A stretch of DNA of 64,000 nucleotides from Marinobacter salexigens (lineage in GTDB: Bacteria > Pseudomonadota > Gammaproteobacteria > Pseudomonadales > Oleiphilaceae), in NCBI RefSeq assembly GCF_002806945.1, contig NZ_NIHC01000001.1, forward strand, positions 1 through 64,000, given 5' to 3'. Below the pieces are notes generated by a model. It ran no database searches and was not told the DNA's origin. It was given only the letters and a program-made list of their open reading frames with translations. Every line of letters begins with the position of its first letter. The first letter of the stretch is position 1. This document shows positions 35,474 to 45,510 of the stretch, in pieces. Made by a program: the position numbers and the translations under genes.

Positions 35474-36859
35474 ATGTCGTTAAATCGTCGCCAGTTTCTC
35501 CAATACGCCGGCGCCCTTGGAGCTTTGGGTGCGCTTGGTAGCCAGGCCGCACTTGCACAAGTTCTCAACCCTCAACGTATGCAACCCTGGCGCAACTGGT
35601 CGGGCGTGCAAACCTGCTTGCCTGCAGAGCAGGTAGCTCCCAAAACACTGGACGAGCTGGTTGATGTGATTGCCCGAAGCACCGGCACCATTCGCCCGGT
35701 GGGGGCAGGGCACTCGTTCAGCCCGCTGGTGCCCACGGATGACACCCTGCTTTCCCTGGGCTATTTCGGCGGCATGCTCAGCCACGATCCGGAAACCCAT
35801 CAGGCAGAGTTTGGTGGCGGTACCTCCATGGCGCTTATGGGGATGGCGTTGAACGAGGTGGGCCAGGGTTTCATCAATATGGCGGATATTGATCACCAGA
35901 CCCTGGGCGGCGCTGTTGCCACATCCACCCACGGTACAGGCATCAAATACGGGTCTTACTCCAGTTACATCAAAGGCGTGCAGTTAGTGACTGCCAGCGG
36001 GGAGGTGCTGGATTGCGATGCCACCCGACATCCGGACGTATTCAATGCAGCCCGGGTATCCATGGGTGCACTGGGGGTTATCACTGGCCTGACCATGCAG
36101 AACCGGCCAAGCTATCGCCTGCGGGAAACCATGTGGGTTGCCAAAACAGAAGACTTGCTGGCGGATATTGATAAGCATGTTTCCGAGAACCAGCACTGGG
36201 AAATGTTGGTAATTACCCATTCAGACTACGCCCTGGCGATTGCCTTGAACGAAACTGAAGAGGCGGCTACACCACCGGTAAACAAGGCTGAAAGCGGTGG
36301 CAATGAGTTCGTGACTCTGTTGGAGAAGCTGGATAAATATGGCAGTGACTTCCCCTCTGCCCGCCGGTTTCTGCTGAACAACCTGCGGCACTTTGCCACC
36401 TTTGATGAGCGTATTGACGAGTCTTACGAAATCTATTCAAACATACGTTCGGTGCGTTTTAACGAAATGGAATACTCAGTGCCCGCGGAGCATGGCCCTG
36501 CCTGCCTGCGTGAGATTCTGCAGTTGATAGAGCGCAATGATTTACCCACTTGGTTCCCGCTGGAATACCGCTATGTGCAGGCTGACGATATACCTTTGAG
36601 TATGTTCCAGGGGCGCGACAGTTGTGCGATTTCCGTGCACCAGCACTACAGCATGGATTACCACAATCTGTTTGCGGCCATAGAGCCGATTTTCTGGAAA
36701 TACGATGGCAGGCCTCACTGGGGTAAGCTGCATACGCTGAATGCCCGCCATCTTGAAAAGCTATATCCTCAGTGGCGTGAGTTTACGGGGGTACGCGAGA
36801 GCCTCGACCCCCGGGGCAAGTTCCTGAATGCCCACCTGCGCTCAATACTGGGCGCTTAA
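35474..36859 (+). CDS. Tat-exported FAD-binding oxidoreductase (aldonolactone oxidase family)
   Basis: A 461-residue protein. A twin-arginine signal (N-R-R-Q-F-L-Q, then a Gly/Ala/Leu stretch to A-L-A near residue 28) precedes a VAO-type FAD domain with G-A-G-H-S-F-S-P and a D-arabinono-1,4-lactone oxidase C-terminal domain (W-F-P-L-E-Y-R, H-W-G-K). Such enzymes oxidise sugar lactones or polyols with oxygen or a quinone. Folded flavoproteins are normal Tat cargo. The next gene starts 13 bases later and is also a Tat cargo. Confidence 0.9.
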   Translation: MSLNRRQFLQYAGALGALGALGSQAALAQVLNPQRMQPWRNWSGVQTCLPAEQVAPKTLDELVDVIARSTGTIRPVGAGHSFSPLVPTDDTLLSLGYFGGMLSHDPETHQAEFGGGTSMALMGMALNEVGQGFINMADIDHQTLGGAVATSTHGTGIKYGSYSSYIKGVQLVTASGEVLDCDATRHPDVFNAARVSMGALGVITGLTMQNRPSYRLRETMWVAKTEDLLADIDKHVSENQHWEMLVITHSDYALAIALNETEEAATPPVNKAESGGNEFVTLLEKLDKYGSDFPSARRFLLNNLRHFATFDERIDESYEIYSNIRSVRFNEMEYSVPAEHGPACLREILQLIERNDLPTWFPLEYRYVQADDIPLSMFQGRDSCAISVHQHYSMDYHNLFAAIEPIFWKYDGRPHWGKLHTLNARHLEKLYPQWREFTGVRESLDPRGKFLNAHLRSILGA

Positions 36860-36872
36860 AGGAGACAGCATT

Positions 36873-38165
36873 GTGAATCGTCGTGGTTTTCTGTTCACAG
36901 GCCTGCTGGGAAGTGCGGCCATACTGACTGGCGCCGCCTTGCTGCGTCCTGCTGACAAGGGCAAACCTTATACGGCTTACTTTGAAGCTTTGAACGCGGA
37001 GCTGAAACGCGCCGGGCCCATGCGGCCTGTATTGGTGGTGGATCTGGACCGCCTGGATCACAATATTGATGTGGTTAAAGCTTCCCTGCAACGCAGCGGC
37101 AAGTCGTTGCGCCTGGTTGAAAAGTCGCTGCCCGCGCGCGGATTGCTGGAATACATTGCCAACCGTACCGGCACAGAAAAGCTGATGTCGTTTCACCAAC
37201 CCTTCCTGAATCAGACCGCTGAGTACTTTCCACAAGCCGATATATTGCTGGGCAAACCGCTGCCAGCCCGATCCGTTGAGGTGTTCTATCAGCAGCATCA
37301 AGGGCAAGCTGATCCCACAGCGAGAATCCAGTGGCTGATTGATGCACCTGAGCGATTGCAGGAGTACCTGCAGATAGCACGAGCGCGTAACAGCAAGTTC
37401 CGTATCAACATTGAGCTGGACGTTGGCTTGCATCGCGGTGGTGTGACCGATAACGATACGTTGAATGCGTTGCTTGGCTTGATTGCCAATAACCCGGAGC
37501 ATCTCGAGTTCTCCGGGTTTATGGGTTACGACCCGTTTGTGGGTATGGAGTTGCCCTCGGTTCTTGGCTCTCCGGAAACGCTGCTAGGCAAGGTGATGAC
37601 CCGCTATCAGGGCTTTGCTGATTTCACGAAAAATCACTACCCGGCATTATGGCGGGATAGCCTGGCGCTGAATACAGCTGGCAGCCCCAGCTATCGATTG
37701 CATGAAACCGAAACCCTGAGTACGGAGCTGGCGGTGGGCTCTGCCATGGTAATGCCCACTCACTTTGATTTGCCTTCATTGAGTGATCATATTCCCGCAG
37801 CTTTTATTGCCAGCCCGGTACTGAAATCCACAGGACCGGTGAATATCCCGGCGCTTGATGGGAAATCCAGAATCTTCTCATGGTGGGATGTGAACCAACG
37901 TGCCAGCTACTTTATGTATGGCGGTAATTGGCTGGCGGACTTTGTTGCACCAGAAGGGCTCCAGAGCAATAGCCTGTATGGCAGGAGTTCCAACCAGGAG
38001 TTAGTGACAGCCTCGCCGGGAGTGGGGCTTGAAGTGAACGACCAGGTATTTTTGCGCCCGCAACAAAGTGAGGCCGTATTGCTGCAGTTTGGCGACATAC
38101 TGGCGGTGCGCGATGGAAAGATTGTGGATCACTGGCCTGTATATCACGAAGGTTCCCGGGCATAG
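36873..38165 (+). CDS. Tat-exported D-threonine aldolase-like PLP enzyme
   Basis: A 430-residue protein starting at GTG 36873, with AAGGAGA upstream. It begins M-N-R-R-G-F-L-F-T-G, a second twin-arginine signal. The body is a fold-type III PLP protein of the alanine racemase N/DSD1 family: V-L-V-V-D-L-D-R-L-D-H-N-I, then L-R-L-V-E-K-S where the Lys probably binds PLP, and E-L-D-V-G-L-H-R-G-G. The C-terminal domain has H-x-x-x-x-W near the end (D-H-W-P-V-Y). It may cleave beta-hydroxy-D-amino acids in the periplasm. Confidence 0.85.
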   Translation: MNRRGFLFTGLLGSAAILTGAALLRPADKGKPYTAYFEALNAELKRAGPMRPVLVVDLDRLDHNIDVVKASLQRSGKSLRLVEKSLPARGLLEYIANRTGTEKLMSFHQPFLNQTAEYFPQADILLGKPLPARSVEVFYQQHQGQADPTARIQWLIDAPERLQEYLQIARARNSKFRINIELDVGLHRGGVTDNDTLNALLGLIANNPEHLEFSGFMGYDPFVGMELPSVLGSPETLLGKVMTRYQGFADFTKNHYPALWRDSLALNTAGSPSYRLHETETLSTELAVGSAMVMPTHFDLPSLSDHIPAAFIASPVLKSTGPVNIPALDGKSRIFSWWDVNQRASYFMYGGNWLADFVAPEGLQSNSLYGRSSNQELVTASPGVGLEVNDQVFLRPQQSEAVLLQFGDILAVRDGKIVDHWPVYHEGSRA

Positions 38166-38182
38166 CCGCTAAGCCATAAGGA

Positions 38183-38214
38183 CAGTGGCCAGCGTTTTCA
38201 AATGCTGGCCACTG
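38183..38214. terminator. Bidirectional stem-loop terminator
   Basis: A perfect 11-bp stem (38183-38193 with 38204-38214), extendable to 14 bp with one wobble pair, between the convergent aldolase-like and fadE genes. Confidence 0.85.
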
Positions 38215-38223
38215 CCCTTGAGA

Positions 38224-40725
38224 TTACTTGACTCCAGGGCGCTCGACTACTTTTCGCTTGCCCTTGGCGCACCGAGACAGCGCCTTGAGACCTTCCTCAT
38301 CAAATGCATCTACCCGTATAACGTCGTACAGGGCGGTCAGTGCTTCTTCAAGTTTTTCACACTCCTCAGCCTTCACGGAACCTTCTGAGCAGGCCCAGTC
38401 CACCAGTTTCTTGCGTTCGTGGCCCATCAGTAGCGTAATTTCGTCCAGATCATCTTTATCACGATTACGAATGGCTTCGTGAAGGCGACCGCGTACATCG
38501 GCGGTTTCGTTTGCCAGCTTGTAGGCATTCAGAACCCGGCCAAGGGGATCCTTCGGATCCATTGTGGTGTAAGTGCCGCGGCTGATGCGCTGGCGCAGCG
38601 GTGTGTCCTTGACAATGCTGGCAGCCACTTTGGCACCTAGCTTGTCATCCGGCCCGTTCAGGCCGGTCGCACCCAGCGGGAACACCAGCAGGCGCATCGG
38701 CCAACGTAGAGCGGGTACAGGGAATTTGGTGATGGCTTCACGCATGGAGTGCTGTAAGTCCTGCAGGCAGGTTTGCAGGCACCATTCCACCAGTGGGCGC
38801 TGGTCGGCAGGGTAGCCTTCCTCGTGCCACTGCTTGATCACGGCCGTCGCGTAATACAGCTGCACCAGGCAGTCCGCCATGCGCCCGGAGAGGCGCTGCC
38901 GGGCTTTTAGCCCTCCGCCCACGGAGAGCAGAGTTACATCGGTCATCAGTGCAAACGCCGCCGAGAAGCGGGCAAGCTGGCGGTAATATGAGCGGATGTT
39001 TCCTTGCCGTGGCACGGTTTCAAACAACCCGCCGGAGAGGGCAAGAACAAAAGCCCTCAAAGCGTTCCGTGTGGTGTGAGCCAGGTGTTTGTAGAAGATG
39101 CCGTCGAACTTCTTCGCCGCCTGGTCTTCGTCTTCCATGTCAGCCGCTGCGATTTCATCAACAATAAACGGGTGGCAGCGAATCGCGCCCTGACCAAACA
39201 CCATCAGGCTGCGGGTCAGGATGTTTGCGCCTTCCACCGTAATGCCAATGGGGACAGCGTTGTAAGCGCGAGCCATGAAGTTGCGGGGGCCGGTTATTAC
39301 GCCGCGCCCCGCTACTACGTCCATGGCGTGGTTGATCACTATCCGCATCAGGTCTGTGTTGCGGTATTTCAGCAGGGCAGAAGGCACCGCGGGCCGCACG
39401 CCTCTGTCCAGCATGCCGGAGGTCAGCAAGCGGGCGGCATCCATCATGTAGGTGTAACCGGCGATGGGTTCCAGAGCCTCCTGAACACCTTCAAACTGGC
39501 TGATGGAACGACCGAACTGCTCGCGGGTATAGGCGTAGGAACCGGTCGCCAGGCTGGCAACCTTGCCAGCACCTGTGCCCAGTGCAGGTAGGGAAATAGA
39601 GCGCCCGATAGACAGACATTCCAGCAGCATGGTCCAGCCCTTGCCGAGCATGTCCTGGCCGCCGATGACCTGATCCATGGGAATAAATACGTCGGTGCCC
39701 CACGTAGGCCCGTTCATGAACACGGTATTCATGGGCAGGTGTCGGGTGCCTGCGTGTACGCCTTCGGTTTCCCGCGGAACCAGCACACAGGTCACGCCAA
39801 TGTCTTCGTTTTCACCCAGCAGGTTTTCCGGGTCGTAAACTTTAATGGCCAGGCCAATCAGCGTGGCAACAGGGGCGAGAGTGATATAGCGTTTGTTCCA
39901 GGTAACTTTCAGCCCCAGAACTTCTTCGCCGTTCCATTGGCCTTTGCACACAATGCCTTTGTCGGGAATGGCGCCTGCATCGGAACCCGCAATGGGCGAT
40001 GTGAGGGCAAAGCAGGGGATCTCTTCACCACCAGAGAGCCTTGGCAGGTAATACTTTTTCTGTTCGTCGGTGCCGTAGTGCATTAGCAACTCACCCGGGC
40101 CGAGGGAGTTGGGTACCATCACGGTGACCGCAGCCGATACGCTGCGGGTAGAGATCTTCATAACGATTTCTGAGTGGGCGGTGTTGGAGAAGCCCATGCC
40201 CCCGTCTTCTTTCGGAATCACCAGGCCGAAAAAGCCGTTCTCACGAATAAACTTCCATACTTTGTTCGGCAGGTCGTACTCTTCGTGGGTGATCTTCCAG
40301 TCATCGAGCATGCCACAGAGTTTTTCCACCGGGCCATCGAGAAAGGCTTGTTCTTCACTGGTCAGGTGTGCGGGTTTTGCTTCCAGCAGTTTCGACCATT
40401 CAGGCTTGCCGGAGAACAGTTCACCATCCCAGTCTACAGAGCCGGATTTGAGAGCTTCCTCTTCCGTTGAAGATAGTTTGGGTAGACGACTGCGAACCCA
40501 GCCCAGCAGTGGGCGACTGAATTTATCGAGACGCATCTCGCTGGGAATAACCAGAATCAGGGCAAGCGCCAGAAAAAGACCGCCAAACAGAATGCTGGCT
40601 ATGTGCCACTCGTCCTGAAACAGGCCAATCAGGGTTGCGACAGACATCACCACAGCAGCTGTGGTGCCGCCAATTCCCACATAGATAAGAACCAGGGCAC
40701 TGATGAGCAGTAACAGTACACTCAC
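38224..40725 (-). CDS. fadE: Acyl-CoA dehydrogenase FadE
   Basis: An 833-residue enzyme of the FadE family (E. coli 814). Two N-terminal membrane helices (about residues 1-50) precede the acyl-CoA dehydrogenase domains, with F-A-L-T-S-P-I-A-G-S-D-A-G and a helical C-terminal extension. It catalyses the first step of fatty-acid beta-oxidation. The start is GTG 40725 with GGAGGT 6 bases upstream; a longer frame to 40809 adds 28 residues without such a site. Confidence 0.95.
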   Translation of the reverse strand: MSVLLLLISALVLIYVGIGGTTAAVVMSVATLIGLFQDEWHIASILFGGLFLALALILVIPSEMRLDKFSRPLLGWVRSRLPKLSSTEEEALKSGSVDWDGELFSGKPEWSKLLEAKPAHLTSEEQAFLDGPVEKLCGMLDDWKITHEEYDLPNKVWKFIRENGFFGLVIPKEDGGMGFSNTAHSEIVMKISTRSVSAAVTVMVPNSLGPGELLMHYGTDEQKKYYLPRLSGGEEIPCFALTSPIAGSDAGAIPDKGIVCKGQWNGEEVLGLKVTWNKRYITLAPVATLIGLAIKVYDPENLLGENEDIGVTCVLVPRETEGVHAGTRHLPMNTVFMNGPTWGTDVFIPMDQVIGGQDMLGKGWTMLLECLSIGRSISLPALGTGAGKVASLATGSYAYTREQFGRSISQFEGVQEALEPIAGYTYMMDAARLLTSGMLDRGVRPAVPSALLKYRNTDLMRIVINHAMDVVAGRGVITGPRNFMARAYNAVPIGITVEGANILTRSLMVFGQGAIRCHPFIVDEIAAADMEDEDQAAKKFDGIFYKHLAHTTRNALRAFVLALSGGLFETVPRQGNIRSYYRQLARFSAAFALMTDVTLLSVGGGLKARQRLSGRMADCLVQLYYATAVIKQWHEEGYPADQRPLVEWCLQTCLQDLQHSMREAITKFPVPALRWPMRLLVFPLGATGLNGPDDKLGAKVAASIVKDTPLRQRISRGTYTTMDPKDPLGRVLNAYKLANETADVRGRLHEAIRNRDKDDLDEITLLMGHERKKLVDWACSEGSVKAEECEKLEEALTALYDVIRVDAFDEEGLKALSRCAKGKRKVVERPGVK

Positions 40726-40827
40726 GGGCAGACCTCCATATCGTGGATAAAATTCGCCGAATTTCAGATTAACCTTCGGCCAAAGTTTCCCCACATGCAA
40801 GGGCAGCACGTGAGCAGGTGCCTCTGG

Positions 40828-41718
40828 CTATAGGCTCAGACCGACAATGAGCAGGGCCAGGGTGGCCAGAAGAATGGCTACGTTGGTACCCAGCAAGGTG
40901 TTGAGTGCGTCTGGCTGACCAAGGGCGCCCGGCAGCTTCCGGGCAAGCCAGAGTGCGAAGGGAGCCGTTGCTAGTGACAGTATAGACGGCAATGGCAACC
41001 AGCCAGCGAGTATGGCCACTACCAAAACGACATAACCCGCCAGAAATAATGCGGATACCAACCGGGCAGCGTTACGGGTGCCAAGGGTAATCACCAGGTG
41101 GCGACGCCCTATTTTGCGATCGGCGTCGGCATCGGGGATCTGGTTGATCAGCAGTAATTCGCTCACCAGTAGCAGTGTGATCGCCGATACGGCAATGGCG
41201 GTGGCATCAAGTCTGGCGCCAAGTGCCACTAAGGTGCCCAGAACCATTACCGGTCCGAAGCCGATGCCCGGTGCAAGCAGGCACAGTATGGGGGAGCGGG
41301 TAATCCAGCGGGTATAGGTGAGCACGAGCACAACACCGGCCGTGCCCAGAACCAACATGGGCAGCCCGCGCTGCCAAAGAAAGTACAGGCCAATGAGGAT
41401 TACCAGAACCAGGGTTCCAAGGCCGGCAAGCAGCACGCGCTTTGCTGCGCCTGGTTGCTCAGGCAGGGCACCGCTACCTCCTGAAAAGGGTGTACGAGTG
41501 GTTATAAAATCCAGCCCGGACACAAAATCCTCGTATTCATTGAGCAGATTCACGGCCGCGTGAGCCAAAAGTGCGCCAATAAACACCAGCAGTGTATCCA
41601 GAAGCGCCGGCGGCTCGCCTTGATGCCAGGCCACAGCAACGCCTAGCCCAACACACAGAGGGGCAAGAATCAGGAAGTTAGGGCGGGAGGCGCGCACTAC
41701 CGCAACGGTTTCAGACAT
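40828..41718 (-). CDS. UbiA/MenA-family prenyltransferase
   Basis: A 296-residue protein with about nine membrane helices. The two Asp-rich motifs of the family are N-E-Y-E-D-F-x-S-G-L-D (first) and D-A-D-A-D-R-K-I-G-R-R (second), which bind the magnesium diphosphate of an isoprenyl donor. It resembles MenA-type enzymes, but no other men gene is near, so the acceptor is unclear. Confidence 0.85.
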   Translation of the reverse strand: MSETVAVVRASRPNFLILAPLCVGLGVAVAWHQGEPPALLDTLLVFIGALLAHAAVNLLNEYEDFVSGLDFITTRTPFSGGSGALPEQPGAAKRVLLAGLGTLVLVILIGLYFLWQRGLPMLVLGTAGVVLVLTYTRWITRSPILCLLAPGIGFGPVMVLGTLVALGARLDATAIAVSAITLLLVSELLLINQIPDADADRKIGRRHLVITLGTRNAARLVSALFLAGYVVLVVAILAGWLPLPSILSLATAPFALWLARKLPGALGQPDALNTLLGTNVAILLATLALLIVGLSL

Positions 41719-41729
41719 TTATTCGTTCC

Positions 41730-42617
41730 TCAGATATAACCGGCGGCAAAAACCAACCCAAGCACGATCGGCATAACAATCAGACTACCAAGGTTACTTA
41801 ATAATACGAGAGAGGCCACTTTGTGGGGTTCCTGCTGATATTGCTCAGCCACCATGTAATTCAGCACCGCAGGAGGCAGGGCTGCGAAAACCCAGAGTGA
41901 CGCAACCTGAAGGCCGGGTAAATCCATCAGTGCAATCATCGGCCATGCCAGGAGTAAGCCACTTACAGGGCAGGCGATGGCGCCAAGCATGCCCAGCTTC
42001 CAGTCGCTGAAATCGATATCCAGCATGCGCACCCCGAGGGTAAACAGCATAAGCGGTATGCAGATTTCCCCAAGCATGTTCAGGGAGTGGAGCAGCCAGT
42101 CGGGAAGGCTGACGCCCGACAGGTTTACAGCAAGCCCGGCAATACTGGCGAACACAATGGGTAGTCTCAGGCGTTGCAATAGGGAGGTGTGTGGGTCGAG
42201 CATGTACAGCCCTACGGAAAAGTGCAGCAGCATTTCCACAATGAACAGCACGATAGCGGCAGGCAGTGCCGCTTCCCCAAAAGCCAGAACCAGTAGCGGA
42301 ATACCCATGTTGCCTGAGTTGTTGAACATCATGGGCGGCAAAAAAGTTTTCAGGTTCAGATTGAGAATCCGGGCCAGCGGATACAGAACAATGCCTGAAC
42401 CCAGAACCACCACCGTCGCAGCCAAGGCAAGGCCGGCATAATCCTGCAGAGGTGCCTGCTGGTCGGCCAGCACGGCAAATACCAGCAAGGGCACAAACAG
42501 TTCCATGTTCAGAACGTTCAGCCCGCGAATATCCGGGGTGCGAAACCGACCGTAAAGGGCGCCACAGCCTGCAATAAGAAATACGGGCAGCAGGGTCGAA
42601 AGAATCTGGGCAATCAT
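41730..42617 (-). CDS. AEC-family (auxin efflux carrier-like) transporter
   Basis: A 295-residue protein with ten membrane segments, starting at ATG 42617 with GGAGC 6 bases upstream. N-N-S-G-N-M-G-I-P-L-L near residue 102 is the characteristic AEC motif between repeats. Members move malate, malonate or similar acids. It precedes the prenyltransferase gene by 11 bases and is divergent from the PatB-like gene. Confidence 0.9.
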   Translation of the reverse strand: MIAQILSTLLPVFLIAGCGALYGRFRTPDIRGLNVLNMELFVPLLVFAVLADQQAPLQDYAGLALAATVVVLGSGIVLYPLARILNLNLKTFLPPMMFNNSGNMGIPLLVLAFGEAALPAAIVLFIVEMLLHFSVGLYMLDPHTSLLQRLRLPIVFASIAGLAVNLSGVSLPDWLLHSLNMLGEICIPLMLFTLGVRMLDIDFSDWKLGMLGAIACPVSGLLLAWPMIALMDLPGLQVASLWVFAALPPAVLNYMVAEQYQQEPHKVASLVLLSNLGSLIVMPIVLGLVFAAGYI

Positions 42618-42717
42618 CAAAAGCTCCAATAGGCGCCGCAGGTTGGTTGCGGTGCTGATGCTACGCGACCACAATAACCCGGATACCAGGATTGCTAATC
42701 GGTTATGGAGTTTACCA

Positions 42718-43905
42718 GTGACAAGTCCGTTTGATCAGCCCCTTAATCGCGAACATACCTGTTCGGTTAAGCTTGATGTCCGCAAGACAGTGTTTGGCCG
42801 CGAGGATGTGATTCCAGTCTGGGTGGCAGATATGGATTTCGCCGCACCAGAGGCCGTTACTCATGCGCTTTCAGAGCGTGCCGCGCATCCGGTTTATGGC
42901 TATACCCTGTTTCCGGATAGCCTGTACCAATCCATCATTGACTGGTTTCGTGAGCGGCACGGCTGGGAAATCAAACGGCACTGGATACTGATGGCGCCGG
43001 GCGTTGTGCCGTCTTTGCATGCCGCCTGTATGGCTTATGTGGCCCCGGGTGAAGGTGTGATTGTTCAGCCCCCGGTGTACCCGCCGTTTTTCAGTTCCGT
43101 TCGCCAGAGCGGGCGGGAAATTATCGAAAATCCGTTGGCTTGCGATGATGAAACCGGTTACTACCGGATGGATCTCGAGCATCTGGAAGCGTGTGCTGCC
43201 CGCCCGGATGCCCGCCTGCTGATGTTGTGCTCACCCCACAACCCGGTTGGGCGAATCTGGTCTGAGCAAGAACTGAAAGCGGTTCTGGATATCGCCCGGC
43301 GTCATGATCTGGTTGTTATTTCAGATGAAATTCACTGCGATCTTACCTTTGCCGATATGCCCCGGCACCGGATGCTGGCAACACTTGCGCGACCCGGCGA
43401 TGCGCTGATTACGGCTATTGCACCCAGCAAGAGCTTCAACATACCCGGGCTTGGGTTGTCTGCTCTTGTCATTCCCGATAAGGAACAGCGCAATGCCATG
43501 CAAGCGGTATTCGATTCCATGCACCTACCCCAGTGCAACCCGTTCAGCATTGCAGGGTTTGAAGCCGGCTACCGTTCCGGTGGGCCTTGGTTGAACGAGC
43601 TGATGGTGTACTTGCAGAAGAACCGGGACTTTGTAGTCGACAGGGTTAATGCCCGTTTGCCCGGTATCAAAACCCGCGCGCCAGAAGGGACTTATCTGGT
43701 GTGGCTGGATTGCCGGGAGATGGGGCTGGATGATGCGGCCTTGAAGCGGTTTTTCGTGCAAGACGCCGGAGTGGGCATGAACCCCGGCATCTCGTTTGGC
43801 GAGCAAGGCAGTGGTTTTATGCGGCTTAATATCGGCTGCCCCGAAGCTGTGCTGGCCGATGTGCTGCAGCGCATTGAGTCGGCTTTGAAGGGCGGCGAGC
43901 TGTAA
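42718..43905 (+). CDS. PatB/MalY-like PLP-dependent cystathionine beta-lyase
   Basis: A 395-residue fold-type I aminotransferase-like enzyme starting at GTG 42718 (GGAG 9 bases upstream). Landmarks are V-W-V-A-D-M-D-F near residue 38, C-S-P-H-N-P-V-G-R near 176, S-D-E-I-H-C-D-L and the PLP lysine in A-P-S-K-S-F-N. This matches the MalY/PatB group that cleaves cystathionine to homocysteine, pyruvate and ammonia. Confidence 0.92.
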   Translation: MTSPFDQPLNREHTCSVKLDVRKTVFGREDVIPVWVADMDFAAPEAVTHALSERAAHPVYGYTLFPDSLYQSIIDWFRERHGWEIKRHWILMAPGVVPSLHAACMAYVAPGEGVIVQPPVYPPFFSSVRQSGREIIENPLACDDETGYYRMDLEHLEACAARPDARLLMLCSPHNPVGRIWSEQELKAVLDIARRHDLVVISDEIHCDLTFADMPRHRMLATLARPGDALITAIAPSKSFNIPGLGLSALVIPDKEQRNAMQAVFDSMHLPQCNPFSIAGFEAGYRSGGPWLNELMVYLQKNRDFVVDRVNARLPGIKTRAPEGTYLVWLDCREMGLDDAALKRFFVQDAGVGMNPGISFGEQGSGFMRLNIGCPEAVLADVLQRIESALKGGEL

Positions 43906-43915
43906 GCCTTCAGGG

Positions 43916-45322
43916 CTATTCTCCCGGAACCTTTGCCTCTGTACCTATGTGGTAGGCGGCAAAGCCGGCCATGACCACCTGATCCACAGCCATGCCAATG
44001 ATGCGGCCATCGCTGCTGGAATGGATAGGGTATTGCGCGTTGGTGATCGGATCAGCGATATAGCCAAGCACCTGGCCCTTGGACACTTTCGCGCCCAACT
44101 TGACCTTGCTGAACAGAATGCCGCCATCGTTTGCTCGTACCCAGGCAGAGTTGTAATACACGGGCTGTGGGTCGCCCCATACGAACATTCGCGAGATCAT
44201 CCCCTGTTTTTCCATCAGGCTGGTGAGGCTGTTTACGCCGGCACTAATCTGATGCTCCTGAATGCGATGGGATTCGCCGGCTTCAAGCGTTACCGCACGG
44301 ATGCCTGCATTAACCGCTGCGGTGCGAAGCATTCCGCGTGAGCCGCTACTATGCACCACTGCCATGCGGTCAAACCCTCGGGTAAATTCGGCCACAGTGG
44401 GGTTGTTCATATCGGCACGAAGTTGCGGCAGGTTGGTTCGCTTCAGTGAGCCGGTATGTATGTCTACCAGCATGTCGCAATGCTGGATAATATTTTCGAA
44501 AAGCGAATAGGCGATCCGGTCTGCCAGACTGCCGTCGGGACGGCCAGGGAAGTGCCGGTTCAGGTCGCGTCGATCCGGCAGGTAGCGGCTACCCTGTTGG
44601 AAACCGGGCAGGTTCACAATGGGAATGCCTACCACGCTACCGCTGAGTTTTTCCGGGTCAAGGTCGTACATCGTCTGGCGGATAATTTCGATACCGTTCA
44701 GCTCGTCGCCGTGGATGGTGCCTGTCAGGCACAGGGTGGGGCCGGCATTGACGCCGTTAACCACCAATACCGGTGTCGGCTGCGACAAGCCGGCAATCTG
44801 GATGCCGGACGACCATGCCAGGCGTGTAGATGTACCTGGCAACACTTCGCTGTCTAACAAAACCAGATTGTTAGCAGGCTCCGGGTCTTTGGTTTCCATT
44901 TCGGGGGCCGTGTCTTCCCGGGGTTCGATTATGGCTTGCTCTTCGGTGGCCGGGTGGTCCTGAATGGAGGGGTCCTTCGGTGGCTCAGGAGTAGGTGCGG
45001 GTGCAACTTCTTTCAGGTCAATGTTGGGCGCTACTTTTTTCGGCTTGGGTGAACGCTTTGGCCTGGGTGTTGGTGCCGCTGTTTCAGCCGCCGGGGCCAC
45101 CTCGGGTGCTGGGGCCGTAAGGGGAATTCGCCGTGGCTCTGAGCGCTCTACATCCTCAACGTTTTCGTCTTCTGCCAATTCTGCCAGCAGAACCTTCTGG
45201 GTTGCCGGTTTCTGTTTGCTGCTTGCAGGCGGCTCTTCCTGCGACATCACGGGCATGGCCAGCATGAGCAAGCAAAGGGGCGTTGTAATAGCGGTCAGCA
45301 TTTTCAGCCTGTAAAACAGCAT
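43916..45322 (-). CDS. Succinylglutamate desuccinylase/aspartoacylase-like protein with long Pro-rich leader
   Basis: A 468-residue protein. A signal peptide (to about residue 28, V-M-S-Q) is followed by about 130 residues rich in Pro, Ala, Glu and Lys (a disordered, TonB-like spacer), then an AstE-type zinc domain with G-T-I-H-G-D-E-L-N-G (zinc His and Glu), D-L-N-R-H-F-P-G and D-I-H-T-G. The C-terminus resembles a biotinyl-lipoyl-like barrel common in this group. Probably periplasmic. Met-8 is an alternative start. Confidence 0.87.
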   Translation of the reverse strand: MLFYRLKMLTAITTPLCLLMLAMPVMSQEEPPASSKQKPATQKVLLAELAEDENVEDVERSEPRRIPLTAPAPEVAPAAETAAPTPRPKRSPKPKKVAPNIDLKEVAPAPTPEPPKDPSIQDHPATEEQAIIEPREDTAPEMETKDPEPANNLVLLDSEVLPGTSTRLAWSSGIQIAGLSQPTPVLVVNGVNAGPTLCLTGTIHGDELNGIEIIRQTMYDLDPEKLSGSVVGIPIVNLPGFQQGSRYLPDRRDLNRHFPGRPDGSLADRIAYSLFENIIQHCDMLVDIHTGSLKRTNLPQLRADMNNPTVAEFTRGFDRMAVVHSSGSRGMLRTAAVNAGIRAVTLEAGESHRIQEHQISAGVNSLTSLMEKQGMISRMFVWGDPQPVYYNSAWVRANDGGILFSKVKLGAKVSKGQVLGYIADPITNAQYPIHSSSDGRIIGMAVDQVVMAGFAAYHIGTEAKVPGE

Positions 45323-45510
45323 GGTTCCTCACGGGTGGTTCATAAAGGGCTAAGGATAAAGCTTCGCCAAGGGTCATGAATATGGCAATAACAAAGGTTT
45401 AATGCCATTTTCATGGTGTGGCCATGAACATTGTTGCCAATAGTAGTTATGGTCGCGAAGTAGATGCGAGCTTGAACTATCCGTTATATCTGACAGAGGA
45501 AGTGAACTAT

